Positions 23,245 through 33,946 of a stretch of DNA of 64,000 bases are shown piece after piece. The stretch's first letter is position 1. Every line of letters starts with the position of its first letter. The translations under genes and the position numbers were made by a program. The notes under the pieces are model-generated. The model was not told the origin of the DNA and made no database searches. It saw only the letters and a program-made list of their open reading frames with translations. Source of the stretch: Grifola frondosa (Eukaryota; Basidiomycota; Agaricomycetes; Polyporales; Grifolaceae); the NCBI GenBank assembly GCA_001683735.1, contig LUGG01000027.1:310001-374000 (forward strand). The letters run 5' to 3'.

Positions 23245-23252
23245 TACTTAAA
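23245..23252 (+). promoter_or_regulatory. TATA-like box in element copy B
   Basis: TACTTAAA inside GAGGGTACTTAAACCCTTC, the counterpart of TATTTAA in copy A. Confidence 0.35.
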
Positions 23253-24204
23253 CCCTTCGCGCGTCGTTCAACTCTCCCCAGACCTCCTTCCTCTCGTCCA
23301 CCATCATCCACCTCCGCTTGTGATCCACCTTCACGACCTTCTATCGCTGCACTCATCATGCTTGTTCGCAATTAACCATCAAGACTACTAGTCCTCAACG
23401 CCGTCTAAGTTTCACAAGTGTGGCGCACGACATTTCAACAACAACTTCGGGCCACGTCCGACAAGTATCCTTCAAGGCTCCTGTTACTTTTGGTGTTATG
23501 TTGAGCAAGATCCCCCGACGTTATTCAAGGCTTGGAGGATCCTCTTCATCAAGATCTTCACTATGCCACAGTCTAATTGCCACTCAACATATTCATCAAC
23601 GTTCTCAAGGTTCGGTTGCTCGACGCCGTACCGCAATGGGGAGTTCAAGAGTACAGTCTCTGGGTAGTTATTGTTCTTTTTATTGGTTAATCCGACATGC
23701 TAATGTTATGGTACAGACGCCACAACGCAAGACTTCCCTCCCAATATAATAGTCCTTCAAGCGGTGCGCAATAAATTCTTTCTCGGTTTAGATTTTTTCT
23801 CTTCGCGTTTTCATCTTTTCTCTCATATCATCTGTTTCTCTTTCATCTTCTTACCTATGTTGGCTGCCACATGTGTTCATTTCTCGTCTCTCTTATTTCT
23901 TCCCCGTCAAGTCATCAAGACCACATCAAGATCCTTCCGGCCCGCAAGTCCCTGGTGTTTTCTGTCTCGAATTTCTCTTCGTTCGGGATCAAGCTGCGGG
24001 ATCAAGCTGCTTCGTCAAATCTTCTCAGTCGGTTCGTGAATATTGCTTCAAGTTGGGTTATCAAGGTATCTCCTTTATCCTATCAAGCTTTCGAAACATT
24101 CCGCTCTCTCTCTTGTGCTATCCATGTTCTGCTTTCCAATGTCGTCTCTGCTTTTCTTGTCATTGCTCTCCATTCCTGTACTGCTCGCTGCCGGGTCCGG
24201 TCGC

Positions 24205-24423
24205 ATGGTCCTTCGGACGGTGGTGAGACCGGGTGCGATCCCCGGTCTCGGGGGAGAATTTTGGTTTCAGCTGGGGCAACCAGCTGAGACATTCCTGAAG
24301 CCTTCGAAGACGCATTAGCGCAGGGCGGACGTAGTTATCTACGACGCACCAAAGGCCAGGTTATATCCCCACGTCCTCCCTTTAATGGGCAGAAGGTCAT
24401 GTAGTTCGATTCCCGTGCTCAAT
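24205..24423 (+). ncRNA. candidate structured RNA tail, copy B
   Basis: Counterpart of 18744-18960. The four hairpins are retained: the GAGACCGGG stem is intact although its loop changed and gained a base, and TCAGCTGG/CCAGCTGA and CGTAG/CTACG are unchanged. One base of the possible closing stem (CCCGTGC in place of CCTGTGC) no longer pairs. The B-box-like AGTTCGATTCC is intact. Confidence 0.5.
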
Positions 24424-24698
24424 ATCAATAATATATATTGATCAACCTTTCGATCGATGTGGGACGTCAATAAAGCGAGATGCATTCAACGGAAACATTC
24501 AAGCTCAAACTTCATACTTCACTTTCACTGTGCCACATCTCGACTTCGGGTCACGCTGCACATGTGGCGTTGCATGCTGGCCTTCGGAAGACTTTCGGGC
24601 TCGCTCCTTACAATGTCATAGACTTTTAACGGTAAGTACAAGTGACATGTATTTGACTGTCGAATATCTCGTAAGCGATTTCCATCCCTATCCATTTA

Positions 24699-25812
24699 TT
24701 ACAAGTTGTTCAGTGCAGTCAATCCCTTATCTACCACAACCCTTTCAAACGCATTCAGACCCATTTCATCTTTCAACAGCATGTCTTGTTCCGCCCTGAG
24801 CATGAGTGCGAGCGCGTGCAAGCACTGTCGATCAACTATGCCTGCTTGCGAAAACTTCGGCGCCAGACGCACCAGGTTGAGACCTGCTAAAAATGTTTCG
24901 ACATCATCGAAACCAGCCTTCTTAAGGGAGGGTGCATTAGCAGTAGAAGTCGATGCAGTGCTGCGGGACTACAAAAAGATCTTAGCGCTCGCGCGCGCGT
25001 CGGTAAATATGAAAAATAAGTCACCTCAGGTTGCTCGTGAGCGCGAGTAGAACAGTGACCGTTGACGGATTGTTCGACACCTTCATAGAGTGCTGTGTCG
25101 GTGTCAGTATTGCAGGCCTCTATGTCAGTTCATCAGTAAAGATCTCACGGAAATATCAATCATGCAAGACGAACATTCTGTTGCGTGGACTCCACTGTGC
25201 TTCTGGCGTTGGATACCGAGCGCGGCGCCGGTGACTGCAAAACAATCAAGAATTCGCAACGTGTTTTTTTTCAATTGGTACGCACATTAGTATCCTCGTT
25301 GTTGTCTCGCGACGTGGATGGGTGACGCCCATTTACTCGCGAACTCCGCCGCGGAACTCTTGCGTGAACTAACTCGTTCTGTTTGATTCGGATTTTCCGG
25401 CGTGTTTCGTAGAGGTGCGACGAGGTGTACCGGTTTATTGGCCAAGCATCTTCATATCGAGCTACAAAAGGAAATTTGTCCCATGCCTATGAGGGACAAT
25501 TAGTCAATTGGATAACTGCGAAACATTGAAGATGTCATTGACTCACCGCAGCATGGTAAGTTTTCAACCTCACTTGGTCCTGTTGCGGCATCGTTTGGGT
25601 AACATCGAGATGTTGAGTGATAAGTTGACGCAGTCCCAACTATTTGTATATGAGGGGCTAAAATGAAGTCGACTCGTGGAATGACTACTTACAGTGAAAA
25701 TGTCAACATATTTTTTCTCTAAGCCCATCCCGTCTCGAATGGAAGTTGCTTTGGTTGCGGGCTTCCGAATCGCCCATGCAGGTATGTCGATATTGTCAGG
25801 AATGTCGTGCAT
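24699..25812 (-). CDS. small agaricomycete-type protein, SAM-like helical C-terminus (paralogue B)
   Basis: Paralogue of 19362-20539, in the same place relative to element copy B. Exons: MHDIPDNIDIPAW...GLEKKYVDIFTV, donor GTAAGT, LRQLITQHLDVTQTMPQQ, donor GTGAGT, then KFPFVARYEDAWPINRYTSS, and a C-terminal exon with FDDVETFLAGLNLVRLAPKF and LLKDEMGLNAFERVVVDKGL ending TALNNL at 24699. The segment between RYTSS and the C-terminal exon is degenerate, so this copy may be decaying. The start was chosen as the ATG best aligned with paralogue A. Confidence 0.5.
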
Positions 25813-26767
25813 GTTGAAGCAGAGTGAATTCAACGAGTCCGACAACCACGTATGGCGCATTTTATATGAAGACAATGTGTGCGACGCCTTCGCCGGATAC
25901 AATAAATCAGATTGACATGAGCAGCAGTCATGTGTGAACTTAAAGATCCACCGGACCACTTGAATAGCAAAGAACAAAGCGGCTAGACCAACAAATGGTC
26001 AGTTCATCACACGTTGCTCTACGCACCATGCATCTGGACCGCGATAAGCAAGACGCGTGGTGCAGCATTCTACTGGTTCCATGGCTGGACCCATAGCACC
26101 GCAACTGGCATTTCTCCTTGAAGGAGATGTGCGGGATTCTCGATGTACCGTGACCGTAGCGAACAGCGTGTATTCCGACGGTCACATTAACATTAACTTT
26201 GTTATTTAAGATTTTCACGCCCGACGATCGATCTGCACCGTCCATCTCAAATCGGGCACCTGCCTCTCCCAAAATGGTTGCTTTGTTCGTTGGGCAAGAG
26301 GATGTCGTCACTTCTCCGCACCGAGCTTGGTTAACGTTAAAACCATACGCCAGCTAATCTGTACGTTCCTTCTCCGACATCGCTAAGCTACCCAGTTCTG
26401 ATCTTGCGTCAATGATTCTTCACCTTTCCGACTATCCATCTAAGTTCGTGTACGTCAAGTGCACCAGGACCTGCCTGTGCCACCTCCCGTTACCCGGGCG
26501 CACCAGGACAGCATCCATAGTGTATGTATATATTGCAATAGCAACATGGAGAGGGTTAAAAGTAATGGACAACATGGATGACCTGTACGCAACTGGGTAT
26601 CGAGAGCTCGACATAAATTACACGAAGCATAAGACCCCATTCCCAGGGCTTACAGTATTAAAGTAATATTGGAGCGCGTCATACTTTGGACGCGTGCACC
26701 AGATGGTAATATTAAACAGGAGCGGTAACCTACTGGTAGGCATTTTGCAATCGACTCTTCCGTTGAT
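25813..26767. other. intergenic, no gene recognised
   Basis: No conserved frame or repeat recognised. Confidence 0.4.
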
Positions 26768-29466
26768 CTATCGTGGATACGAATCCGAGTCGTGCGCAGA
26801 GGCATCCGAGACGTCGAGGTGCTCCGAGGGGAGTCCCAAGTCTCCGATGTGCAGCGTCCCCCCAGCTTGTGCGCTACGCGCGAGGAGGTCTTCCCACTTG
26901 TCTGCCTTCTCCTTCTCCGTTAATGCGTGCCGCGGAGACTCCAACTCGCGGAACGTCAATGGAGAGCGTTTCTGCGACAGAGACGACGGGGAGCTCGAGG
27001 ATGTAGATGCAGAGGCCTGCCGAGAAGTGGAGGCGTAGCTCACCGCACTTGTCGACGGCCGGCGCATGACATCGACAGTGACGGTGACGTGTGGGTGTGG
27101 GTGTGCACGGGGAGTCATCAGCGAGTGCGGCGCTATAGACGACGATGCAGAGTGTGAGGGAACGTCGATATTCGCAGGAGTCCTGCGATCACTACGTTTC
27201 GGACGCGGCGGAGGTGCATCGGCTTGCGCCCTGACGCCGAATTCGGATAGAGGGAGTGATGCAGGAGTAGGAAAAAAGTTATTCACAGTGTCTTCCGCAC
27301 TAAACGAAGGAATGTCAGGGGAAGGAAGAGCATCTCGGGGGAAAGACCCTTCGCGTGGAGTTGTCCCCGCCCGCCGAGGGGGTAGAGGTAACGAGGGCAT
27401 GCGTTTTTCATCCTGAGAGGAGGGCATGCGCTCCTCCACCGGCGCCGATTGTGACCTCACTTTGCGCGACGATCTCGCTTTCTTCGGTGGCGTATGACCC
27501 AGATCTTCGGTCGTCTTGTTGTTCAGGCGATAAAGCTCGCTCGGTGGGATGATGTATTGGCCGATGTTGGCTTTGGGATCGGGGAAGTTCCTCGCCATAG
27601 GAAGAGAAAGACGACCGCGTGGATGGCGTCTTATGGCTGTGGAAAAATGCGGAAGAGGCAATTTCGGAAGAGACGGGCGAGGAAGATCGCGTTGTTGTGC
27701 TCGGGCGTGAGGCGGACATGCTGGCACGTCCCTTACTACTAGCACCACCGGCGGTAGATGGCCGTGTCATCGTACTTGGCTTTAACGAATGCTTATGTGG
27801 CGCTGTCGATGGGCGCACTCCAGATAACGATGTACGTGACTGCATGAACCGTGTCAACAACACCCCACTCTCGCCAGCGGCTTGGGGATCCGAGGACTTC
27901 GGCAGTTCCAGGGTAGTGCGCGAGACTGTGCCCTTCGCAAGCAGGTTAGGGGGAAGCGCGGGTACGGGCGGCGGGGGCTCCTCGCGTGCATGGTACTTAT
28001 CGCGAAGACCGCCCGTGCTGATACGTTTCATAAGCTTCCACCATCGACCGCCAGGAGACATGTCGTCTTCCCGCTCTTTGTCTTTGCCTTTCCCAGACCT
28101 CGACACACGCAGAGTCCGCTTCTCCTCCGTCGTGTCGTCCGATGGCATTTCCGGGGCGCCGTTCTTGCTGTTGGGGTGGCACGTCGTGATTGTGGGTCAT
28201 GGGCCTGGATGTCGACATAGTCATCCACAGATGGGCGAGGCGGCTTCCGTGTCTGCCTTGAGACATCCGACTGTGCATCCCGCGCAGGAGATTGCCCATC
28301 ATATGGTCGCCAATCGAGCCTCACGCTCCCCTGCGTCCCTAACTCCGAGCTTTGGGAGACATCCTTCTCTTTCCGCACAGCGTCTGCGACCTTCTTAAAC
28401 CTGCCTGAATACCTTCCTCGACAGACCACGCATGCCCGTTGAGCCGGTGCCGGAGCCCGCGGCCACCTTCACTGCGTCCGTTCCCACAGTTTTGTTCCAA
28501 GGATCCACGCTCCACAAGTCGTCGCCTGGACTCCCGACCGCGACGATGCGTCCCGAGGAACTCCCGAAGACCGTATAATATGGCCCACTAGACTCTTCTT
28601 CCTCATCCATTACTGGTGCTCCGCGTCGATCACCACCAGAACCAGGTGTGCGCTCGGCGATCCGTCGAACATGGTCATTCCACCCTGAAACTTCCGCCAG
28701 CTCCTCGCGTCGCATTTCCTGCTGTTTGTAAGCAAGTGCGACAGCTCCTGCGGGCGTTAATCCTGCAGTGGAGCGTGTGCTCCGGGAACTAGGAGCGGAG
28801 GCATCAACCGGCGAGCCTCCTGACTGGATACGGGAGAAGACTGTGCACTGGTGGGTAGGGGGTCCTTGGTCTGCTCCACTACCGTATGGAAATGAGTGGC
28901 TATCGGCGTAGCCGGATTGGAACGCGTGCTTGGCCGGCGCTTCAGGATATTACGTGAAAGCTTACTGTGAGGCGCATCTCCTGGTGACGAGGGACGCGTA
29001 GTGGGCGGGACCACCTGCAATGCTGGTGTCCCGCGGATGTACTGGACTTATTTATTTGTGGCTGGCGCGTGGCTACACGGGAGGCCTCTGAATCGAGCGA
29101 GATGGTGGATGAGGTCGAGGTGTTGTGTCTAGCGGGCTTGCTGAGGAGACGCTTGAGGTCAAGGTGTGCAACTGCATCACGGTCTTGACTGGTACCAGAG
29201 GATTTGCGCGATCCCGTGACAGAGCGGGATCCAGGAAGGACTAGTGTTTGTGCGAGTGCACTGGGATGAGAGAACGGGGTGGCAACCGTGAGATCACCTC
29301 TGGAACGCGTACGGCGTGGGGATGGAGTACGTGACTGCTCTCCAGAATCCGACACGGAGCCCGAGGCCAACGGTGAATAGGCCCTCGGAGGAGAGAGACC
29401 GAGATTCACGCTGTACGACGAAGTCGTGACAAGACCGTGTTTGGTGATGCCTTGTGTTGTCGACAT
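26768..29466 (-). CDS. large Ser/Pro-rich, mostly disordered hypothetical protein
   Basis: Function not recognised. Start MSTTQGITKHGLVTTSSYSV at 29466; stop after SDASAHDSDSYPR at 26768. The chain passes through several frames or exons: HLDLKRLLSKPA, TPAGAVALAYKQQEMRREEL, PYYTVFGSSSGRIVAVGSP, GGRWWKLMKRISTGGLRDKY, IGQYIIPPSELYRLNN and LTEKEKADKWEDLLARSAQA. Between these it is low-complexity Ser/Pro/Arg/Thr sequence with many SP/TP and RxxS sites, suggesting a phosphorylated scaffold. The ordered-looking islands should be the conserved parts. Joins near 29040 and 28800-28960 are uncertain (a GTAAGC donor near 28960 is a candidate; one-base losses are also possible). Confidence 0.65.
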
Positions 29467-30992
29467 GGATCAAAATCTAAGACTGTTCTGGATGATCTGT
29501 CACACTCAAAATGCGGTGCACTCACATTTGGTACAGTGTCAAAATCTTAGATATGTATCGACAGAGCTAACAGAACCTGCGAGTTGATGATTGATGAGCG
29601 CAACAAATGCAAAGCAATGGAGTGGCCTCACATATCGAGTGGTTCGACTGCAAGATAACACAGACGAGGGTATTCGAAGCAAAGCGTGTAACGAGTCGTG
29701 AAGATCAGCACGTGTGGAGTAGGTAGGTATGGCGATCGCAGAGGGAGTCAACACAATTAATAATCCGTAAATAAAGCAAGATTCGTGCGGCAGTCGTTGA
29801 GAGGTGGTTAGTCGCAGCGCTGGGCTGGTCGTCAGGAAGATAGTAAGGAAAGAACGACAAAAAAAGAGCGTCGGCAGTAACGAGCGGTGAGCAACGGAGA
29901 GCGTAAAATGAGGTCCGCACGTGGAGGTTCGCCTACAACCCTTCGGCCGGCACCGGATCCATCCCGACGCTGACGTCAGCATCCCACTCTCCAGCTTTGT
30001 GGTCCGCAGTATTCTCCAGTGTCTGAATCATTTCTACTAGACGTCCGGCAGCACCATCAATATACCATCACACGGAACGTTGGATTTTTACAAGAGCATA
30101 TTCGAAAGGGTGGACGGTAGTCGAAGTTGCTGAGAGGGGGAGTTCGGTTGATGGCGTCGCACGATGCTTGCTTGCGGACCTGGGGGAAGGGATGAACGTC
30201 CGCTGGACACCCCGAATCCCTTTTATATGGAAACATAAAGGGCTGTCATGCGCCATCGATTGACACGAGTAGACAGGCAAATATTGATAGAAGACCACTG
30301 AAGTTACTATATCAGGGCGGAGTAGTGCCTCATTTGGAAGGAGTCATTGTGGCGCCACAAGGGGCGCACCTTCAAATATGATATCGCATGCTTATGCCAA
30401 TATTAATTACTCTAGCAGCGGAGGCAGCAAAAAAGGCAATAAAAACATTACAGATGTATAGACAACCCTCCAGGTTGATATTCACTGGCACTGCGTGACA
30501 CACCTGACCGGACGTGAAACTGCCAGGAGCACCAGCACACTTCTATCCTCAGACCTAATGTTTAGTGTCGAATAATTGCAGGCGCAAAAATTTGATGAGA
30601 CGGCGAGTTCATGAATTCTGGATTAATCTAGCAACGAAAGGCCAAGAACAACGATCGGTACCGGGCAACCGATTCCTGGGAACCGAAACAAAACTTCGCG
30701 GAATCGAAAATCCCAACCTAGCTAGATGCATATGAGAGATACCTAGAGATACCCGCGGGGTTTCCAGAATGTGCGACGCGAATATAACGCGAGCCTGTTT
30801 ACTGGTTGGCCGGCTGCTCGGTTTTGTAACTGGCCATTGGACATATTAACTGATCCCGGACTACAAAGAAACGCACAAATAATTATGAGGAAGTGTCATT
30901 TTGTCGTTCAGGCCGTATCTACCATCTGAACATCAAATGAACCATTCATCACACAAGACAGAGCTTTGGCGTCACCCTTGAAAAACAGAACC
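29467..30992. other. intergenic, no gene recognised
   Basis: Holds the promoter side of the Ser/Pro-rich gene and the 3' flank of the anoctamin gene. Short frames only. Confidence 0.45.
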
Positions 30993-33481
30993 CTACGCAT
31001 CCTTTGTCCTCGTCAGCTCATCCAAGCCCTCGTCGTGGGCCCAGAACAGTGACGACTCCTCCTGATCCACTTCGCCAACAGCCGCCGCAGCCTTTTCCCT
31101 AGCCTCCACATTTACAACATCCGCGACGCCAAGGCTTTTGAGGTACTGTTCCTTGACCACTGTCTCTACGCGCTCCGCCTCGCGCTCCTCCGCACTTCCG
31201 CGCCATAGACACCGCTCGAGGGTGTGCCTCACGAGCACGCGCAGAATGATGTACCCATGCGATGCTGCGAGTGCGATGAGCAGTGCGCTGCCGAGCATTT
31301 GGCGTGCGGGTGCTTCTGGGCCGCTCAGATGGCGATGGTCGTGTTGCAGCGACGTGCGCAGCGGCTTGCAATGGTCTTGCGGGCGGAAGAGGTACACGAG
31401 TGCGGAGTTCGTGAGTGCCGCGAGCCAGGTGAGGAACGTGAGCGATTCGAGCCATGGCCCGATCGTGTCAGTGCGCATGGGCATTGGCCGTCGCGTGTGC
31501 ACTGCGATCTTGAAGGCGTCGGAGCGAAGCTCGAGCCAATTATTCAGTAGCGACATCACTGGTGGCCGGTAATATCAGTGTCTGCGTAAACTAAAACTAT
31601 GAACACGAACTCACCAGGAGCAAGCGGCCATATCGTCGACCACAGCGCAACATATCCAAACGGGTGACCATCTCGCTGTAGTCCGCAAAAAGGTCGTAGT
31701 CGGGAAGCGCCACCTCCCTGCGTACTCGCTCCATGAACTCCCGTTCTTCTTCATGGTTTGCGTGCTCCGCAGCACTGCCCTCGCTGGCCTGGTCCTCGAA
31801 CATCACCCGCTTCTTCTTACTGTTCCCGTTCCCATTGCCCGCACCAGACGTGCCGACGGAAGGTCCTGCGAATGTAAGCCCTCTTCCGCTGCGAACCGAT
31901 TCGACGGCACGAAGGACGAACGGCAAGCCAATCTCGAGGAACGTGTTCACCACCTGATTCGTCACCGTGAACGCGAACATCTGATCCTGCAGCCGCGTCG
32001 CGCTCAGCTTGCTCCGTGCATTAATTCCGTTGGTCTCCAGAGGCCTTTGCCCGCTGTGCCGTTCAAGGTTTTGCTCACGCCCGAAGCCTGGACGCGTTCC
32101 GCAGTCACGTTCGGAGCGAACACAGAGAAGAATGATGATACCCAGTCGTTCTTAGACGCGTCGCGGTGGAAAAGGTAAACCTGAACGAATGTCATGACCT
32201 CTTCACCAAACGCACGGCACGTACACGAATGCGGAGAGTGCAAGACCAAGATATGCGACAATGGCCGAGAGGCTGAATGTCTTGATTGTGAGCGAGGCGT
32301 CATGTGTCGACTGGTGTGCATGGTTCTCCCAGTTCGTAAATTTCACAGCGTAGGTGTGGTATATGCTCAGTAGGTGTGGTACGGAGAGGAAAAAAAGGAT
32401 TGTTGGACTGAATGACTGCGCGAAAATGAGCTCACAACTCTAAAAAGTGATGGATCACGTACGATAAATCTGTGGCCGGGACCGGTGTATAGCTGGGTCA
32501 CAAAAGCTTCGAAGATGAAGATACCCGTCAGAACCACGGCGAGAATAGCGGCGAACAGAAGTATCACGGGCAGGCTGGCAATCATCCTCAAGTCCTTTCG
32601 CCACCATGATAGATTTGTATACTGAGCTCTCCGCTTTTCTACACGGAAGGAACCGCGCGTGCCCCACTGGACGGATAGAATGCGTTGCTTGATGCGCCAC
32701 CACTCGACAAAGGTCACAGACCAGAGGAGCAAGATCGACGAATACACAGAGGCATAAGGCAGTGCGAAGAAATAGAAAAATACTCCAACGGCGGAGATAA
32801 ACAGCAGGAAGTTGGTGTAGAACGATAGAAAGGCAAAGTACAGCGCTACGGCTTCTCCAAACTGCCAGTGGCATCAGGCACAACATTGCAACGAAAGCGC
32901 GACTGGCGCACCTGGTCCTTTATCTTGTCAAGCTTAACGAACCCCAGTTGCCGAGTAGTCCATGCGCGAATCCATTTATCGTTGAACGTGTGATCATGCA
33001 ATGTCAATACAGACTCGACACGATTCCAATTTGACGACCCGGGGCGATACCCAGGCCGCCGTCGGCTACCGTTGCAGTGACATAGGTGTGAATCAGACGG
33101 AGATGGTCAGCGGCCGACAACCTGTCGAGTCCAAGTCCCGTGCCTCAGAAAGGTTGGCCGAGGGCAAGCCACAAAGGAAGTCGGAATATCTAGCTTGGCG
33201 CAATCTCAAACGAAATTATGCGGACCACCAAACAGAGATACTTACCGTTCACGTTGCACAAGCCGTCCGAGCGTGCTCTTTCGACACGAAACGAGAACGA
33301 GTAGCTGTCCCTCCCGCTCTCCACGCTTGCCTACGGCGCGCAAACCACCCTTCTTGAGGACGTCCAGCAGGCGCGTGTATTGCTGTTCCGCCTGCCGAGT
33401 GTTCTCGCGTGCTTGTGGCTTTGAGAGCACCTTCCCCGACGAGGAGCGGAAGACGAGTACAAGGTCTATCTCAGGCACCAT
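30993..33481 (-). CDS. anoctamin/TMEM16-family membrane protein (Ist2-like)
   Basis: TMEM16 proteins are ion channels or lipid scramblases; fungal Ist2 tethers cortical ER to the plasma membrane. Start MVPEIDLVLVFRSSSGKV at 33481, a cytosolic N-terminal domain, then RAWTTRQLGFVKLDKIKDQF just before the first membrane segments (LYFAFLSFYTNFLLFISAV). Family blocks: SILLLWSVTFVEWWRIKQR, LPVILLFAAILAVVLTGIFI, FEAFVTQLYTGP, FAFTVTNQVVNTFLEIGLPF, PVMSLLNNWLELRSDAFKI, TDTIGPWLESLTFLTWLAAL. The C-terminus is charged and ends LDELTRTKDA. Several short introns; an acidic Ser/Gly/Asn-rich insert lies in a loop. About 730 residues. Long basic C-terminal tethers like that of yeast Ist2 are not seen. Confidence 0.9.
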
Positions 33482-33946
33482 GGTGACAGAAGTTGAGGGT
33501 GTAGGTAGGGACGTTCGTGAAATTGTTCAGAAATATGCGGTAGTATCGCTCGTTTGGGGGAAGGGGGGGGGGGTATGACTTCACAGGGGCACACAAGGCT
33601 CCCACTCTCCACAGCGCTCCAAATAGGGAAAATAAGCAGCACCAGCAAGCTAGGTAGACACGGCTAACAGTACTGGCATCTGAGCCACTAGAATATTACG
33701 ATCGCAAGATGGGTGAGCTGAGCTCGCCGTCCACGACAACTCTCAAAAAAGCAATTTATTCTCAGCACGTGATGAGAACGCGTTGAATAAATTATCGCAT
33801 CCGCAGAGAATTAAAAAAAGGATCCAAAGCAGTAAGGAAATATGCATATGTGTAGGCCATACATCTACAGCATAAATACACTAGTTACAAGCGTCATTAA
33901 TGCGGCTCACCATATCTCGCCCGCTCCGATTGATACCAGACCTTCT
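33482..33946. other. intergenic, contains G-run
   Basis: A run of about 11 G at 33564-33574 lies just upstream of the anoctamin start, with A/T-rich sequence toward HSE1. No gene is seen. Confidence 0.45.

Larger units (their letters stand above)
22846..24690 (+). repeat. dispersed element, copy B
   Basis: Second direct copy of the element at 16630-19170, lacking the ~735 bp internal segment of copy A. It contains the same TATA-like box position, CT-rich body and 219 nt conserved tail, followed by the shared flank (TGCCACATCTCGACTTCGGG; CACATGTGGCGTTG) that leads into the paralogous minus-strand gene. The element and its neighbour gene therefore seem to have been duplicated as one unit. Confidence 0.75.

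Noticed and set aside
17727..24600. Element copies as the two LTRs of one retrotransposon
   Set aside because: The ~4 kb between them holds no gag, protease, reverse transcriptase or integrase, the copies are too diverged for a young element, and each copy has its own paralogous flanking gene.
26773..28398. Several plus-strand frames opposite the Ser/Pro-rich protein
   Set aside because: Shadow frames of the minus-strand gene; biased codon composition of Ser/Pro/Arg repeats keeps the other strand open.
29539..29982. 147-codon minus-strand frame upstream of the Ser/Pro-rich gene
   Set aside because: No protein-like conservation; most likely promoter or 5' UTR sequence of the gene starting at 29466.
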